A stretch of DNA of 64,000 nucleotides from Martinezella miluonensis (GTDB lineage: Bacteria > Pseudomonadota > Alphaproteobacteria > Rhizobiales > Rhizobiaceae). A model generated the notes under the pieces. It searched no databases, was not told where the DNA came from, and was given only the letters and a program-made list of their open reading frames with translations. The translations under genes and the position numbers were made by a program. Within the stretch, counting starts at the first letter, position 1. Each line of letters starts with the position of its first letter. Location: contig NZ_FMAH01000002.1 in the NCBI RefSeq assembly GCF_900094545.1, positions 62,001-126,000 on the forward strand, written 5' to 3'. Of this stretch, positions 8,243 to 17,741 are shown one piece after another.

Positions 8243-9457
8243 CTACTTGTCCACCTCCGCCATCACGGGGTCGAGGCTGCCGAGCACGGCGATCATGTCC
8301 GCCAGGTAGCGGGCGTTGGTGACCCCGAAGAGTGCCTGAAGGTTGACGAACGACGGTGCCCGCACCTTCATGCGGAACGGTTTTGGCGACCCGTCGCTGA
8401 TGATGTAGAAGCCAAGCTCGCCCTTTGGCGCCTCGATCGCCGAATAGACCTCGCCCTTCGGCACCTTGAAGCCATAGGCCGACAGGTCGAAATGCTGGAT
8501 CAGCGCCTCCATCGAGCAGTGCACCCGACGCTTGTCCAGCGGGAAGGCGATTGTCGGCATGTCGATCTGGAACGGCCCCTCGGGCATCTGGTCGATGCAT
8601 TGTTCGATAATCCGGAGGCTTTCGCGCATCTCGTCGACCCGACACCGCCAGCGTGCATAGCAATCGCCCTCTTTGCGGGTGATGACGTTGAAATCGAGCC
8701 GATCATAAATTTCGTAGGGTTCGTCACGGCGGATGTCCCAGTCGACGCCCGAGGCGCGCAGGTTCGGGCCGCTCAGACCGAGATCGATAGCGTCCTCGGC
8801 CGAGATCACGCCGACCCCTTTCGTGCGCTTGAGGAACACCCGGTTGTTCTCGAGCAAGAGTTCATAGTCGCGAATCCGGTTCGGGAAGATGTCGCAGAAC
8901 TCCCTGATCTTGGGCAGGAAACCATCAGGCAGGTCCTCGCGCACCCCGCCAACCCTGCAGAAGGACGTGTGCATGCGCGCACCGCTGATCATTTCCAACA
9001 GATCCATGATCATTTCGCGCTCGCGCATGACATAAAGCAACGCTGTCATCGCACCGAGGTCCATCGGCAACGCGCCGGTGATCAGGAGATGACCGGAGAT
9101 CCGCGCCAGCTCGGCCATCATCACGCGGATATACTGCGCCCGCAACGGTGCTTCTATGCCGAGGAGTTTCTCCACCGCCAGCGCAAAGGCCAGGTTGTTC
9201 GACGGCGGACAGAGATAGTCGAGACGATCCGTCAGCGGGAAAATCTGCGTATAGGTGAAGCTCTCTGCCAGTTTTTCGGTGCCGCGATGGAGGTAGCCGA
9301 TATGCGGGTCCACGCGCTCGACATACTCGCCGTCCAGTTCGAGGACAAGCCGAAGAACCCCATGAGTGCTGGGGTGTTGCGGGCCGAGGTTGAGAAGCAC
9401 TTCCCTGGTATTGAGCGCTTCGCCTTCTGGCCTGCTGAGCTCGGTGACTTCGGTCAT
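8243..9457 (-). CDS. nuoD: NADH-quinone oxidoreductase subunit D
   Basis: NuoD is the 49-kDa-type subunit, related to the large subunit of NiFe hydrogenases, that helps form the quinone-binding pocket. The start at 9457 gives 404 residues and begins MTEVTELS. The family hallmark NLGPQHPSTHGVLRL is near residue 25, followed by IGYLHRGTEKL. The C-terminal MAEVDK resembles the usual M.EVDR ending. The long upstream extension of the open frame overlaps nuoC and is rejected. It lies in the A-B-C-D-E-F-G order. Confidence 0.95.
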   Translation of the reverse strand: MTEVTELSRPEGEALNTREVLLNLGPQHPSTHGVLRLVLELDGEYVERVDPHIGYLHRGTEKLAESFTYTQIFPLTDRLDYLCPPSNNLAFALAVEKLLGIEAPLRAQYIRVMMAELARISGHLLITGALPMDLGAMTALLYVMREREMIMDLLEMISGARMHTSFCRVGGVREDLPDGFLPKIREFCDIFPNRIRDYELLLENNRVFLKRTKGVGVISAEDAIDLGLSGPNLRASGVDWDIRRDEPYEIYDRLDFNVITRKEGDCYARWRCRVDEMRESLRIIEQCIDQMPEGPFQIDMPTIAFPLDKRRVHCSMEALIQHFDLSAYGFKVPKGEVYSAIEAPKGELGFYIISDGSPKPFRMKVRAPSFVNLQALFGVTNARYLADMIAVLGSLDPVMAEVDK

Positions 9458-9486
9458 CTCAACTTTCCGGCGTCGAACGGCCTCCC

Positions 9487-10023
9487 TTACGGAATGTCCC
9501 TGGTGGCGAGGTCGGGTTGTGTTGGTGGCGGACCTTCCGCACCAAAGGGATTCAACTGATCCTTGTAGCCACGCAGGGGGAAATCCTTGCGCTGGGGAAA
9601 GCCCTCGAAGCCCTCCCACATGTAGATCCGGCGCAGATCGGGATGTCCCTCGAACCTGATGCCATACATGTCCCAGGCTTCGCGCTCATGCCAGTTGGCC
9701 GTGCGCCAAACTCCCGTGACTGAGGGAACCTGCGGAGGATCGCCGAGCCGGCACTTGATGCGAACCCGCCACCTGTTGGGCAGCGAATAGAGGTGGTAAA
9801 CCGCCTCGAACCGCGGCGTTTCGGGATAATGATCAACCCCGCAGATGTCCGAAAGGAAATTGAACTGCAGCGCCGGATGTTCTTTCAGAAACCGGCAGAA
9901 CGCGACGATCTCCGCAGGTGGAACAGCAAAAACGTGAGTGCCGTGTGCGGCGCCGAGATCCTCGATTGCTCCCCCGAAACGCTCCATGATCAGAGCGCGA
10001 TTGAGAGGCGGCTCCACACTCAT
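9487..10023 (-). CDS. nuoC: NADH-quinone oxidoreductase subunit C
   Basis: NuoC is the 30-kDa subunit that packs against NuoD and NuoB in the connecting module. The 178-residue protein has the family blocks [12 protein letters not shown] (near residue 56), [14 protein letters not shown], and the signature [25 protein letters not shown] split over residues about 109-133, then DFPLRGYKD. It is a separate gene, not fused to nuoD. Its ATG overlaps the nuoB stop in an ATGA junction, suggesting translational coupling. Confidence 0.95.
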   Translation of the reverse strand: MSVEPPLNRALIMERFGGAIEDLGAAHGTHVFAVPPAEIVAFCRFLKEHPALQFNFLSDICGVDHYPETPRFEAVYHLYSLPNRWRVRIKCRLGDPPQVPSVTGVWRTANWHEREAWDMYGIRFEGHPDLRRIYMWEGFEGFPQRKDFPLRGYKDQLNPFGAEGPPPTQPDLATRDIP

Positions 10024-10523
10024 GACGTTGCAACCCGATCGAGAGGCGTCCGGGCCAGCGCGCGGGACCTCTTGATCTTCTCTTGAAGCAGGAGGAAGCC
10101 GTGCATCAGCGCCTCAGGCCGGGGCGGACAGCCGGGCACATGCACGTCGACGGGCACGAAGGTTTCCGACCCCTGTACCACGGCGTAGGTGTTGTAGACT
10201 CCGCCCGAAATAGCGCAGGTGCCCATTGCAATCACCCAGCGCGGCTCCGGCATCTGGTCGTAAAGCCGCCGCACGACGGGCGCGAATTTCCGGGTCACGG
10301 TGCCGGCGATGATCATCACATCGGACTGTCGCGGCGAAGGGCGAAACACCACGCCGAACCGGTCGAGATCATAGCGGGCGCACCCCGCCGAGATCATCTC
10401 GATAGCACAGCAGGCAATTCCGAAGGTCTCGGGCCAGAGCGCCGATCTCCGGCTCCAGCCAATAATGCTATCGGCCGTGGTGAACAGCACGCTATCGCGG
10501 ATCGCGTTGTTTACGCCTCCCAT
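10020..10523 (-). CDS. nuoB: NADH-quinone oxidoreductase subunit B
   Basis: NuoB holds [4Fe-4S] cluster N2, the direct electron donor to quinone. The 167-residue protein contains the tandem cysteines in GIACCAIEM, the MGTCAISGG cysteine and the [11 protein letters not shown] cysteine. Those are the four cluster ligands, and all are intact. The start at 10523 ([10 protein letters not shown]) overlaps the end of nuoA by 13 bases. A longer frame upstream is just the nuoA region in another frame. Confidence 0.95.
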   Translation of the reverse strand: MGGVNNAIRDSVLFTTADSIIGWSRRSALWPETFGIACCAIEMISAGCARYDLDRFGVVFRPSPRQSDVMIIAGTVTRKFAPVVRRLYDQMPEPRWVIAMGTCAISGGVYNTYAVVQGSETFVPVDVHVPGCPPRPEALMHGFLLLQEKIKRSRALARTPLDRVATS

Positions 10524-10876
10524 TCCAGCGCTCCCTTCAGCCAAGCGTAGGCGAAGCCCACGAGAAGCAGCAACATGAAGACGAACATCTCGACATAGCC
10601 GACCAGCCCGATTTCTTTCAGGACGACAGCCCAGGGAAAGAGGAACATTGCCTCGACATCGAAGACGACCAGCAAGATGGCAAGAATAAAAAACGGCACC
10701 CTGAAGCGACCCGCGGCGGCCTCGCCCGCCGCGTCCATGCCGCATTCATAGGGCATGTTCTTCGCGGCATAAGGATTGGACGGTCGCAGCAGCGAGGAGA
10801 CGAAAAGCGTCGCCCCCGCCACCAGAACAACTCCAGCGACCATGAAAAGAACCGGCAAGAATTCCATTGCAGTCAT
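10511..10876 (-). CDS. nuoA: NADH-quinone oxidoreductase subunit A
   Basis: NuoA is a small three-helix membrane subunit at the base of the peripheral arm. The protein has the expected hydrophobic helices, the conserved loop [10 protein letters not shown] after helix 1 and [12 protein letters not shown] in helix 2. The ATG at 10876 is used; a GTG four codons upstream and an ATG three codons downstream are possible. It is about 121 residues long. It follows nuoN after a 154-base gap, the largest gap in the reverse operon, so it could also have its own promoter. Confidence 0.9.
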   Translation of the reverse strand: MTAMEFLPVLFMVAGVVLVAGATLFVSSLLRPSNPYAAKNMPYECGMDAAGEAAAGRFRVPFFILAILLVVFDVEAMFLFPWAVVLKEIGLVGYVEMFVFMLLLLVGFAYAWLKGALEWEA

Positions 10877-11030
10877 ATCGCACTGCACCGGTCACCCAAC
10901 TGGGGGCTTTCCTCGGACGGCACCGACCTCGTTTGGGACCGGTAGCGCGGTCGCCCCGGCAAGCGCTTGGGCAATCCTTTCTTGAAGCGTCAGTTTATTC
11001 CGTCGGGCGGATCATTGCAAATCCAATCGA

Positions 11031-12470
11031 TCAGCCGCCAAATACCGAATGTTGGGCAAGCCTCAGAAACCACGACGGAAATAGGCCGATACCGATGGTG
11101 CCGGCGGCGGTAAAGGCGAGCGTGGCGCGCACCAGGGGCGTCAGCGCCGGGGCAAAGACCCTCCCTGGCTCGCGCATATAGATCACCATGACGATGCGGA
11201 TGTAAAAGTAGGCAGCAACGACGCTCAGCAGCACTGCGATCACCGCCAGCACGACGAAACCTCGATCGACGAGCGCGACCAGCACATAGAACTTGGCGAA
11301 GAACCCGGCCGTCGGCGGAATGCCGGCCAACGAGAACAGAAAGAGCAGCATCAGAAGGGCAAGCCCGGGATGCGACTTGGCCAAACCCGCATAGTCTTCT
11401 ATGGCCTCGCCCGAAAAATCGGCATTCCGCATCATGATGACAGTACCGAAAATTCCGAGATTCATGAAAGAATAGATCAGCAGGTAGAGCATCACGCTGG
11501 CGATGCCGTCCGGGCCGCCGGCCACCACGCCGAAAATGGCGAACCCGGCATGGGCTATGCTGGAATAGGCCAGGAGGCGTTTGATGTTATCCTGTACCAG
11601 CGCCACGAAACTGCCGAGCGCCATCGTCGCCACGGCAATGACTGCAACGATGATCCAAACGTCCGAGGCTGCGACCAGAGGGTTGAGGAACACCCGCAGG
11701 ATTACCGCGAACCCCGCCGCCTTGGGACCTACCGACATGAAAGCGGTGATCGTCGTCGGCGCGCCTTCATAAACGTCCGGCACCCACATATGGAACGGCA
11801 CCGCGCCGACTTTGAAAACCAGCCCCGCGACAATGAAAACCACCGCCAGCAGCAATCCGGGATCGAGTGGACCGCCTGTCACCGCCGCAGCCATCCCGTC
11901 CAGTTGCGTCGTACCGGTCAGCCCATAGACCAGAGAAACGCCGTAAAGGAAAATCCCCGTCGAGACCGAGCCGAGGATCACATATTTCAGCGCCGCTTCA
12001 TTCGACCGACGCTGCTGGCGCAGGAAGCCAGTCAGCACATAGGTGCAGAGCACCATCAGTTCGAGACCCACATAGATCGACAGGAGATCGGTCGCCGACG
12101 CCATGATCATCATTCCTGAAAGCGCAAAGAGCAGTAGAACATAGTATTCGCTGCTCCCGATCCTTTCGATATCGGCATATTTTCGTGAAAGGAAGAATGT
12201 CAGAATGGTGGCTAGGTAGAACACGAACTTGAAGAAGACCGCAAAGCGGTCGGTGATGAACATACCGGCATAGGCGGGCCGCACCTCGCTTGCCAGCATG
12301 AGCGTACCGAGAGCGGCAATCAACACGACTGCGACGGAGGCCCAGACAAGGAAATATTCCTGTTCCTTGCGCACAAACTGTCCCAGAATCAGCAGAATGC
12401 AGGCCCCAGTGACCACCACGATTTCGGGCACACTCGCTAAGATCGACTGGACAAGCGCGGCGGCGGTCAT
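11031..12470 (-). CDS. nuoN: NADH-quinone oxidoreductase subunit N (antiporter-like)
   Basis: NuoN is the proton-pumping, antiporter-like subunit closest to the quinone site. The 479-residue protein has about 14 hydrophobic helices. Typical features are the helix-5 glutamate in VGLELMVLCTYVLTGF, the HMWVPDVYEGAPT loop, the lysine-containing NIKRLLAYSSIAHAGF and the helix-12 lysine in GIPPTAGFFAKFYV. The start codon overlaps the nuoM stop by four bases (ATGA), so translation is probably coupled. Confidence 0.94.
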   Translation of the reverse strand: MTAAALVQSILASVPEIVVVTGACILLILGQFVRKEQEYFLVWASVAVVLIAALGTLMLASEVRPAYAGMFITDRFAVFFKFVFYLATILTFFLSRKYADIERIGSSEYYVLLLFALSGMMIMASATDLLSIYVGLELMVLCTYVLTGFLRQQRRSNEAALKYVILGSVSTGIFLYGVSLVYGLTGTTQLDGMAAAVTGGPLDPGLLLAVVFIVAGLVFKVGAVPFHMWVPDVYEGAPTTITAFMSVGPKAAGFAVILRVFLNPLVAASDVWIIVAVIAVATMALGSFVALVQDNIKRLLAYSSIAHAGFAIFGVVAGGPDGIASVMLYLLIYSFMNLGIFGTVIMMRNADFSGEAIEDYAGLAKSHPGLALLMLLFLFSLAGIPPTAGFFAKFYVLVALVDRGFVVLAVIAVLLSVVAAYFYIRIVMVIYMREPGRVFAPALTPLVRATLAFTAAGTIGIGLFPSWFLRLAQHSVFGG

Positions 12471-13942
12471 TGGCCGCTCCCCCTACCATGCACCTGCGCC
12501 AGCAGATGCTGCACCGAAACATCGATGATGTTGAGAAAGGGTTTCGGATAGAGCCCGACCCAAAGCACGAAGACGGCTAGCGGCAAGATCGCAATCATTT
12601 CGCGGGCATTCACGTCGCGTACCTTGACCCGGACGCCGACGCTGGGCGGACCGAGTGCGACTTTCCCATACATGCCAAGCAGATAGGCGGCACCCAGCAA
12701 TGCACCCGAAACAGCGGCGGTACCGGCCGCCAGGTTGGCCGCAAACCCGCCCGACAGCACCAGCAACTCGCCCACGAATGAATTCGTCCCCGGCAACGCC
12801 ATCGACGACAGGGTGAACAGCGCAAGGAACGCGGTATAGACCGGCGCCAGCTTCATCAGCCCGCCATAATCCGCGATGCTGCGAGTATGCGTCCGCTCGT
12901 ATATCAGGCCGACGAAGAGGAACAACGCGCCCGTCGTTACGCCATGATTGAACATTTGCAGGATGCCGCCTTCGAGCCCGCGGAGGTTCAGCGCAAAAAT
13001 TCCGAGCGTCACGAAGCCCATGTGGCTGATGCTGGAATAGGCCACCAGCTTCTTCAGGTCGTCCTGCGCCAGCGCAAGCAACCCGCCATAGACGATCGCA
13101 ACCGCCGAAAGCACGAGCATCAGCGGCGAATAATGCACCGAGGCCGCCGGCAGCATCGGCAGGGAGAACCGCAGGAATCCGTAGGCGCCCATCTTCAGGA
13201 GCACACCGGCGAGAATGATGCTGCCCGCCGTCGGCGCCTGCACATGAGCGTCCGGCAGCCAGGTGTGGACCGGGACCATCGGCACTTTGACCGCGAAGGC
13301 GATCAGGAAGGCAAAGAACAGCCAGGACTGGACCTGGAACGGCAAATCCTGCGCCGTCAGGGCGATAATGTCGAAGGTCTTGCCGCCATGGAAATAAAGC
13401 ACGATGACACCGATCAGGAACAGGAGGCTGCCCGCCAGCGTGTAGAGGAAGAACTTGAATGCGGCATCGACCCGTCCGTCGCCGCCCCAGATGCCGATGA
13501 TCAGGTACATCGGGATCAGCATCGCCTCCCAGAAGACGTAGAACAAGAACAGGTCGAGCGCGCAGAACACCCCCAGCATCAGCGCCTGCATGACCAGCAG
13601 ACTGACCATAAACTCCTTTACCTTGCGATCGATCGCGACCCACGAGGCGAGCACGCAGATCCAGCCCAACAGCGCCGTCAGGAACACGAAGAGTGCGCTG
13701 ATCCCGTCGATGCCAAGCGCATAAGCGATGCCGAGAGCGGGCACCCACGGGCGTGTCTCGGTGAACTGCATCGCGTGGCTGGTGGTGTCAAAGCTAGCCA
13801 GCATGACGATGCAGAAAGCGAGGTCGAGGACGGTGACGCAGAGCGCCGTCCACCGCACTGTGTGGTCGCCGCGCAGAAACATCAGAACCGCCGCCCCGGC
13901 GGCAGGCGTGAATACGATGAAGCTCAGGAGCGGGAACCCCAT
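12467..13942 (-). CDS. nuoM: NADH-quinone oxidoreductase subunit M (antiporter-like)
   Basis: NuoM is a membrane-arm proton-pumping subunit. The 491-residue protein has the family-specific FYVFWEAMLIPMYLIIG with the key helix-5 glutamate, the HTWLPDAHVQAPT loop, KLVAYSSISHMGFV and the QMFNHGVTTGALF signature. A purine-rich AGGGGGG lies just before the start. It sits between the NuoL-like gene (9 bases upstream) and nuoN (4-base overlap). Confidence 0.94.
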   Translation of the reverse strand: MGFPLLSFIVFTPAAGAAVLMFLRGDHTVRWTALCVTVLDLAFCIVMLASFDTTSHAMQFTETRPWVPALGIAYALGIDGISALFVFLTALLGWICVLASWVAIDRKVKEFMVSLLVMQALMLGVFCALDLFLFYVFWEAMLIPMYLIIGIWGGDGRVDAAFKFFLYTLAGSLLFLIGVIVLYFHGGKTFDIIALTAQDLPFQVQSWLFFAFLIAFAVKVPMVPVHTWLPDAHVQAPTAGSIILAGVLLKMGAYGFLRFSLPMLPAASVHYSPLMLVLSAVAIVYGGLLALAQDDLKKLVAYSSISHMGFVTLGIFALNLRGLEGGILQMFNHGVTTGALFLFVGLIYERTHTRSIADYGGLMKLAPVYTAFLALFTLSSMALPGTNSFVGELLVLSGGFAANLAAGTAAVSGALLGAAYLLGMYGKVALGPPSVGVRVKVRDVNAREMIAILPLAVFVLWVGLYPKPFLNIIDVSVQHLLAQVHGRGSGQ

Positions 13943-13951
13943 GCCACCCCC

Positions 13952-15727
13952 CTACCGCCATGCCACTGCGAAGACAACGATGGCTGCGGTCACACCGACG
14001 ATCATGGCGAGCGCGTAATGGGTGACGACGCCGGTCTGGAGCCGCCGTAGCCTTGCGCCGCCACGTAAGATCGAGCGGGCAACGCCGTTTACGACGGCGT
14101 CGACGCCGGTGAGATCGATCCGCAGTCCCGCCCGCGCCGCGCCATGCAGGAAGGGCAGGGCTGCGGTCTCGGACACGTCGCTCACCGCCTTTTCGTAGCG
14201 CGCCAGCGGTTTTTCGGCGAGCCACATAAAGTATCGCGCGCCCTTGCGATAGAACCAGTCGGTGTCGATGCTGATCGTGTTCTCGGGGTCGAGCGCCTTG
14301 AGGAACAGCACGAAGCCCAGGGCGGTGAACATCAGCAGACCGAGGCTCTCCGTGACATGGAGGCCTGTATAGGGTTCGAAGTCGACCGGATAGGGCAGAA
14401 GCGCATAGAGCGGCTGGGGGAACACTCCGATCGCAATGCAGAGCACCGCCGCCATGGCCATCGCAACCAGCATGTTGCGCGGCGGCTCCCGCGCCTCCAG
14501 TTTCCGATCCGTGCCGAAAAACATGTAATACGGGAGCTTGAGTCCGGTGTGCAGGAACGTCCCAGACGACGCCATCGTCAGCGCCAGCACCACCAGCGCC
14601 CGATGATCCGCTCCAGCAGCTGATATCACCATCGATTTGGTGACAAAGCCCGAGAAGAACGGAAATGCCGAGATCGCGAAAGCGCCGACCATGTAAAGTG
14701 CCACGGTCAGCGGCATGGTCTTGTAGAGCCCGCCAAGCTCGGTGAGCTTGCGCCGCCCGGTGACGTGGATCACCGCCCCGGCCCCCATGAAGAGCAGCGC
14801 CTTATAAAGGATATGCGCGAAGGCATGACTAGTGGCTCCGTTCACCGCCATCTCGGTGCCAATGCCAATGCCTGCCACCATGTAGCCCACCTGGCTGACG
14901 ATGTGATAGGCCAGGAGGCGCCGGCAGTCGTTCTCCAGCACCGCATAGATAACACCGTAAAGCGCCATCGCCGAGCCGAGCCAAACCAGAAGCTCGGTGC
15001 CCGGAAACGCCCGCGCCAGGACGTAGACCGCGGTCTTGGTGGTGAAGGCGCTCATGAACACCGCGCCGGTGACGGTCGCCTCCGGATAGGCATCGGTCAG
15101 CCAGGCGTTGAGCGGCGGCACCGCCGCGTTGAGGACGAATCCGGCAAGGATCAGATAGGCGCCCACGCCCATCCCGCCTTCGATCGAGCCCCGCGCCATC
15201 GGGCCAAAGAGCAGCGAACCGGTGGCGATCCCGTGGAGAATGATGCCCCCGAGCAGAACGACACCGCCGGTGATATGGACCATGAGATAGCGGAACCCTG
15301 CCCGGATCGCCGGTCCGCCGCGCTGCGCGAAGACCAAGTACGCAGAAGCGAATGCCATGGCTTCCCAGAACATGTAGAGGGTCAGGTAGTCGCCGGCAAA
15401 TACCACGCCGAGTGCGCCGCCGACATAGACGAAGGCTGCCACGTGCTGGCCAGCATCCGTCAAGTGCAGCGCATAGACCATGCCGATCAGCGCCATGATG
15501 GTGAAAACGGTGGCAAAGACGATGCTCAGCTTGTCGACCTTCGCGATCAGGATTTCCTGCCCGATGAACCGCGCTTCGCCATAGCTGCCCGGCTGCATCG
15601 TGAGCACGGCGAGGATCGCCAGGGCCGGGATCAGCAGCAGATAGGCCTTGCGGATCGACCCGCTGAGGAAAGGGATCGGCAGAGCGCCGAGAATGAAGAG
15701 CAGGGCCGGATGGATGAAGTCAGTCAT
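13952..15727 (-). CDS. nuoL: NuoL-like antiporter-type complex I subunit
   Basis: This 591-residue, many-helix protein belongs to the complex I/Mrp antiporter family. Expected proton-path residues are visible: Glu122 in YMFWEAMAFASAYL, a lysine in FTTKTAVYVLA, HAFAHILYKALLF and the lysine in SGFVTKSMVI. It has a C-terminal extension of over 100 residues ending in a last hydrophobic helix (HYALAMIVGV), like the lateral helix of NuoL. It therefore probably fills the NuoL position at the tip, although its core looks closer to MrpD-type subunits than to classical NuoL. Its start overlaps the small 84-aa gene by eight bases. Confidence 0.8.
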   Translation of the reverse strand: MTDFIHPALLFILGALPIPFLSGSIRKAYLLLIPALAILAVLTMQPGSYGEARFIGQEILIAKVDKLSIVFATVFTIMALIGMVYALHLTDAGQHVAAFVYVGGALGVVFAGDYLTLYMFWEAMAFASAYLVFAQRGGPAIRAGFRYLMVHITGGVVLLGGIILHGIATGSLLFGPMARGSIEGGMGVGAYLILAGFVLNAAVPPLNAWLTDAYPEATVTGAVFMSAFTTKTAVYVLARAFPGTELLVWLGSAMALYGVIYAVLENDCRRLLAYHIVSQVGYMVAGIGIGTEMAVNGATSHAFAHILYKALLFMGAGAVIHVTGRRKLTELGGLYKTMPLTVALYMVGAFAISAFPFFSGFVTKSMVISAAGADHRALVVLALTMASSGTFLHTGLKLPYYMFFGTDRKLEAREPPRNMLVAMAMAAVLCIAIGVFPQPLYALLPYPVDFEPYTGLHVTESLGLLMFTALGFVLFLKALDPENTISIDTDWFYRKGARYFMWLAEKPLARYEKAVSDVSETAALPFLHGAARAGLRIDLTGVDAVVNGVARSILRGGARLRRLQTGVVTHYALAMIVGVTAAIVVFAVAWR

Positions 15728-15974
15728 AATAATCCTCGCGCCGCATCAGCCCGACCCGATGGCCGAGAAACTTGGAAACGAAGATGAGCAGTATGCAGGA
15801 GCCGAAGCCGTAGACGGCGGACCAGCCAGGCAGGCGGTCCCACAGGTATTCCGCGTGTTCGCGAAAGACCAGAAAGTCAGCCGCGAAGATCAGAACGAGC
15901 ACCAGATAGAACAGTCGGCGCCGGCGCCTCGCATAGTCTTCGTCACCAAAGAAGTGGATGACATGCTTGATCAT
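15720..15974 (-). CDS. Uncharacterised 84-aa two-helix membrane protein within nuo
   Basis: No named family was recognised. The protein starts with a charged segment (DEDYARRRRRLFY), then has two hydrophobic helices, about residues 20-36 and 48-68, split by a short loop containing WDRLPGW, and ends in a charged tail (LMRREDYYD). Its ATG overlaps the stop of the MrpD-like gene (ATGA) and its stop overlaps the start of the NuoL-like gene, so it is tightly embedded between the two antiporter subunits. An accessory or linker subunit of the enlarged membrane arm is inferred from this position. Confidence 0.8.
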   Translation of the reverse strand: MIKHVIHFFGDEDYARRRRRLFYLVLVLIFAADFLVFREHAEYLWDRLPGWSAVYGFGSCILLIFVSKFLGHRVGLMRREDYYD

Positions 15975-17434
15975 CTGACCACTCCGTCCGCCAGGGTGAG
16001 GAAATAGCCGGGGAAGATGCCCATCAGCACCGACAGGATGGCGGTCGCGACGAGCGGGATCGTGACCATCGGAATTTCACGGACCGTCGGAGGGCTTTCC
16101 TGCGCCTCCGTCCCGAAAAAGGCGGCATAGCTGACCGGCAGGAAATAGGCGGCGTTCAGGATCGAGCTCGCCAGGAGCACGACAAGGAAGGCGATCTGCC
16201 CCGCCTCCACGGAGCCCAACGTCAGATACCACTTGCTGACGAAACCCGCGGTCGGCGGCACCCCGATCATGCTCAGCGAGGCGACGAAAAAGGCACCCAT
16301 CGTCCAGGGCAGCCTGCGGCCGATACCGGCCATGTCGCTGATGTTTCGCTTGCCGGACGCGCAATAGATCGACCCGGCGCAGAAAAAGAGCGTGATCTTG
16401 GAGAATGCGTGCGCAGCGATGTGGATAATGCCACCGACCATCGCGACCGGCGACAGCAGAACCGCGCCCAGCACGATATAGGAGAGCTGGCTGACTGTCG
16501 AATAGGCGAGCCTCGCCTTCAGGTCGTCCCGCGTCAGAGCATAGACCGATGCCATCAGGATCGTGAACGACAACAGATAGGCCGTAGCGATGCCGAGACC
16601 CAGCTCCCCGACCAGCTTGACGCCGAAGACATGGAAAACAACCCGCAGCAAGCAGAACACGCCCATCTTGACCACTGCCACTGCATGCAAGAGCGCGCTG
16701 ACCGGCGTCGGCGCCACCATCGCGGCGGGCAGCCAGGCGTGTATCGGCATCACCGCAGCCTTGGCGAAGCCGAAGAGATAGCAGAAATAGACGACCGTCA
16801 GTAGCGGCGCCGAGGCATTGACGCCCGCCAAAAGCCCCCCCTGTCTAAAATCGAGCGATCCTGCGATGGAATAGGTCAGCGCCAGCGCGGCGAGCAGCAC
16901 GCTTTTTGACGCGCCCATCAAATAGACGAGGTACTTGCGGCTGCCCGTCCATCCCTCTTCGTCCTCATGGTGGTAGACGAGCGGATAGGTAACGAGACTT
17001 AGCGCTTCGTAGAATATGACCAAGGTGAACAGATTGGCGGCGAAGGCTCCCCCGACGGCGGCCGCGAGGCTGGTGGCGAAGCAGGCAAAGAACCGGGTCT
17101 GCGCATGCTCGTTCAGGTGCCGCATGTAGCCGATGGAATAGATCGCCGCCACGATCCACAGCAGCGACGAGACGGTGGCGAAAACCATGCCGAGCGCATC
17201 AGCCCGGAAAGCAAAGTCAATCCCCGGCAGGATCTCGAACAGGCGCAAATCGACGGTCCCGCCCGAAAGCACCGTGGGTGCCATCGAGGCGACAATGGCG
17301 AACAGGACGATTGCGGCCAATGGCGAGACGGCATCGCGGAGTTTCTCGCGGTTGTTAAGAAGCAGAATTGCTAGGGCCGCCAGGCCTGGGACGGCGACGG
17401 CTAGTAGTGGCCGGATCGATATCACCGGGTCCAA
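15971..17434 (-). CDS. Extra MrpD-like antiporter-type complex I subunit
   Basis: This 487-residue, roughly 14-helix protein is an antiporter-type subunit most like MrpD. It carries the full set of likely proton-path residues: Glu143 in VIFYEALSLVTYPL, lysines in KYLVYLMGASKS and VVKMGVFCLL, HAFSKITLFF and the helix-12 lysine in GVPPTAGFVSKWYL. It is additional to NuoM, NuoN and the NuoL-like protein, making four such subunits in the operon. The start is a TTG at 17434 behind AAGGA; no ATG fits the family start better. Confidence 0.82.
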   Translation of the reverse strand: MDPVISIRPLLAVAVPGLAALAILLLNNREKLRDAVSPLAAIVLFAIVASMAPTVLSGGTVDLRLFEILPGIDFAFRADALGMVFATVSSLLWIVAAIYSIGYMRHLNEHAQTRFFACFATSLAAAVGGAFAANLFTLVIFYEALSLVTYPLVYHHEDEEGWTGSRKYLVYLMGASKSVLLAALALTYSIAGSLDFRQGGLLAGVNASAPLLTVVYFCYLFGFAKAAVMPIHAWLPAAMVAPTPVSALLHAVAVVKMGVFCLLRVVFHVFGVKLVGELGLGIATAYLLSFTILMASVYALTRDDLKARLAYSTVSQLSYIVLGAVLLSPVAMVGGIIHIAAHAFSKITLFFCAGSIYCASGKRNISDMAGIGRRLPWTMGAFFVASLSMIGVPPTAGFVSKWYLTLGSVEAGQIAFLVVLLASSILNAAYFLPVSYAAFFGTEAQESPPTVREIPMVTIPLVATAILSVLMGIFPGYFLTLADGVVR

Positions 17435-17438
17435 GCCG

Positions 17439-17741
17439 CTATCCTTTCATCATGGTCACGTCGTCGACCTTGAGGGTGGATTTATTCCTCACAAGGGCGA
17501 CTAAGATGCCGAGGGCGACGGCAACCTCCGCCGCGGTGATTGCGATGACGAAGATCGCGAAAATCTGCCCGCGGAAATTGTTGTAGTAATGCCCGAAAGC
17601 GATGAAATTGATGTTGACCGAGTTGAGTAGCAGCTCCAGCGACATCAGCACAACCAGAATGTTGCGCCTGAGCAGTACGCCCGCCGCTCCGATTACGAAC
17701 AGGGCCACGCCGAGCAAAATATACCACCAGAGCGGGACCAT
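17439..17741 (-). CDS. nuoK: NADH-quinone oxidoreductase subunit K
   Basis: NuoK is a three-helix subunit related to MrpC. It is 100 residues long, the usual size. The conserved glutamate-bearing segments [17 protein letters not shown] (helix 2) and [14 protein letters not shown] (helix 3) are present. The ATG at 17741 overlaps the nuoJ stop by one base and has AAGGAG eight bases upstream, so it is preferred to the GTG one codon earlier. Confidence 0.93.
   Translation of the reverse strand: MVPLWWYILLGVALFVIGAAGVLLRRNILVVLMSLELLLNSVNINFIAFGHYYNNFRGQIFAIFVIAITAAEVAVALGILVALVRNKSTLKVDDVTMMKG

Noticed and set aside
12887..14050. Long forward frames opposite nuoM and the NuoL-like gene
   Set aside because: They are Arg/His/Gln-rich shadows of membrane protein genes on the reverse strand, with no family match.
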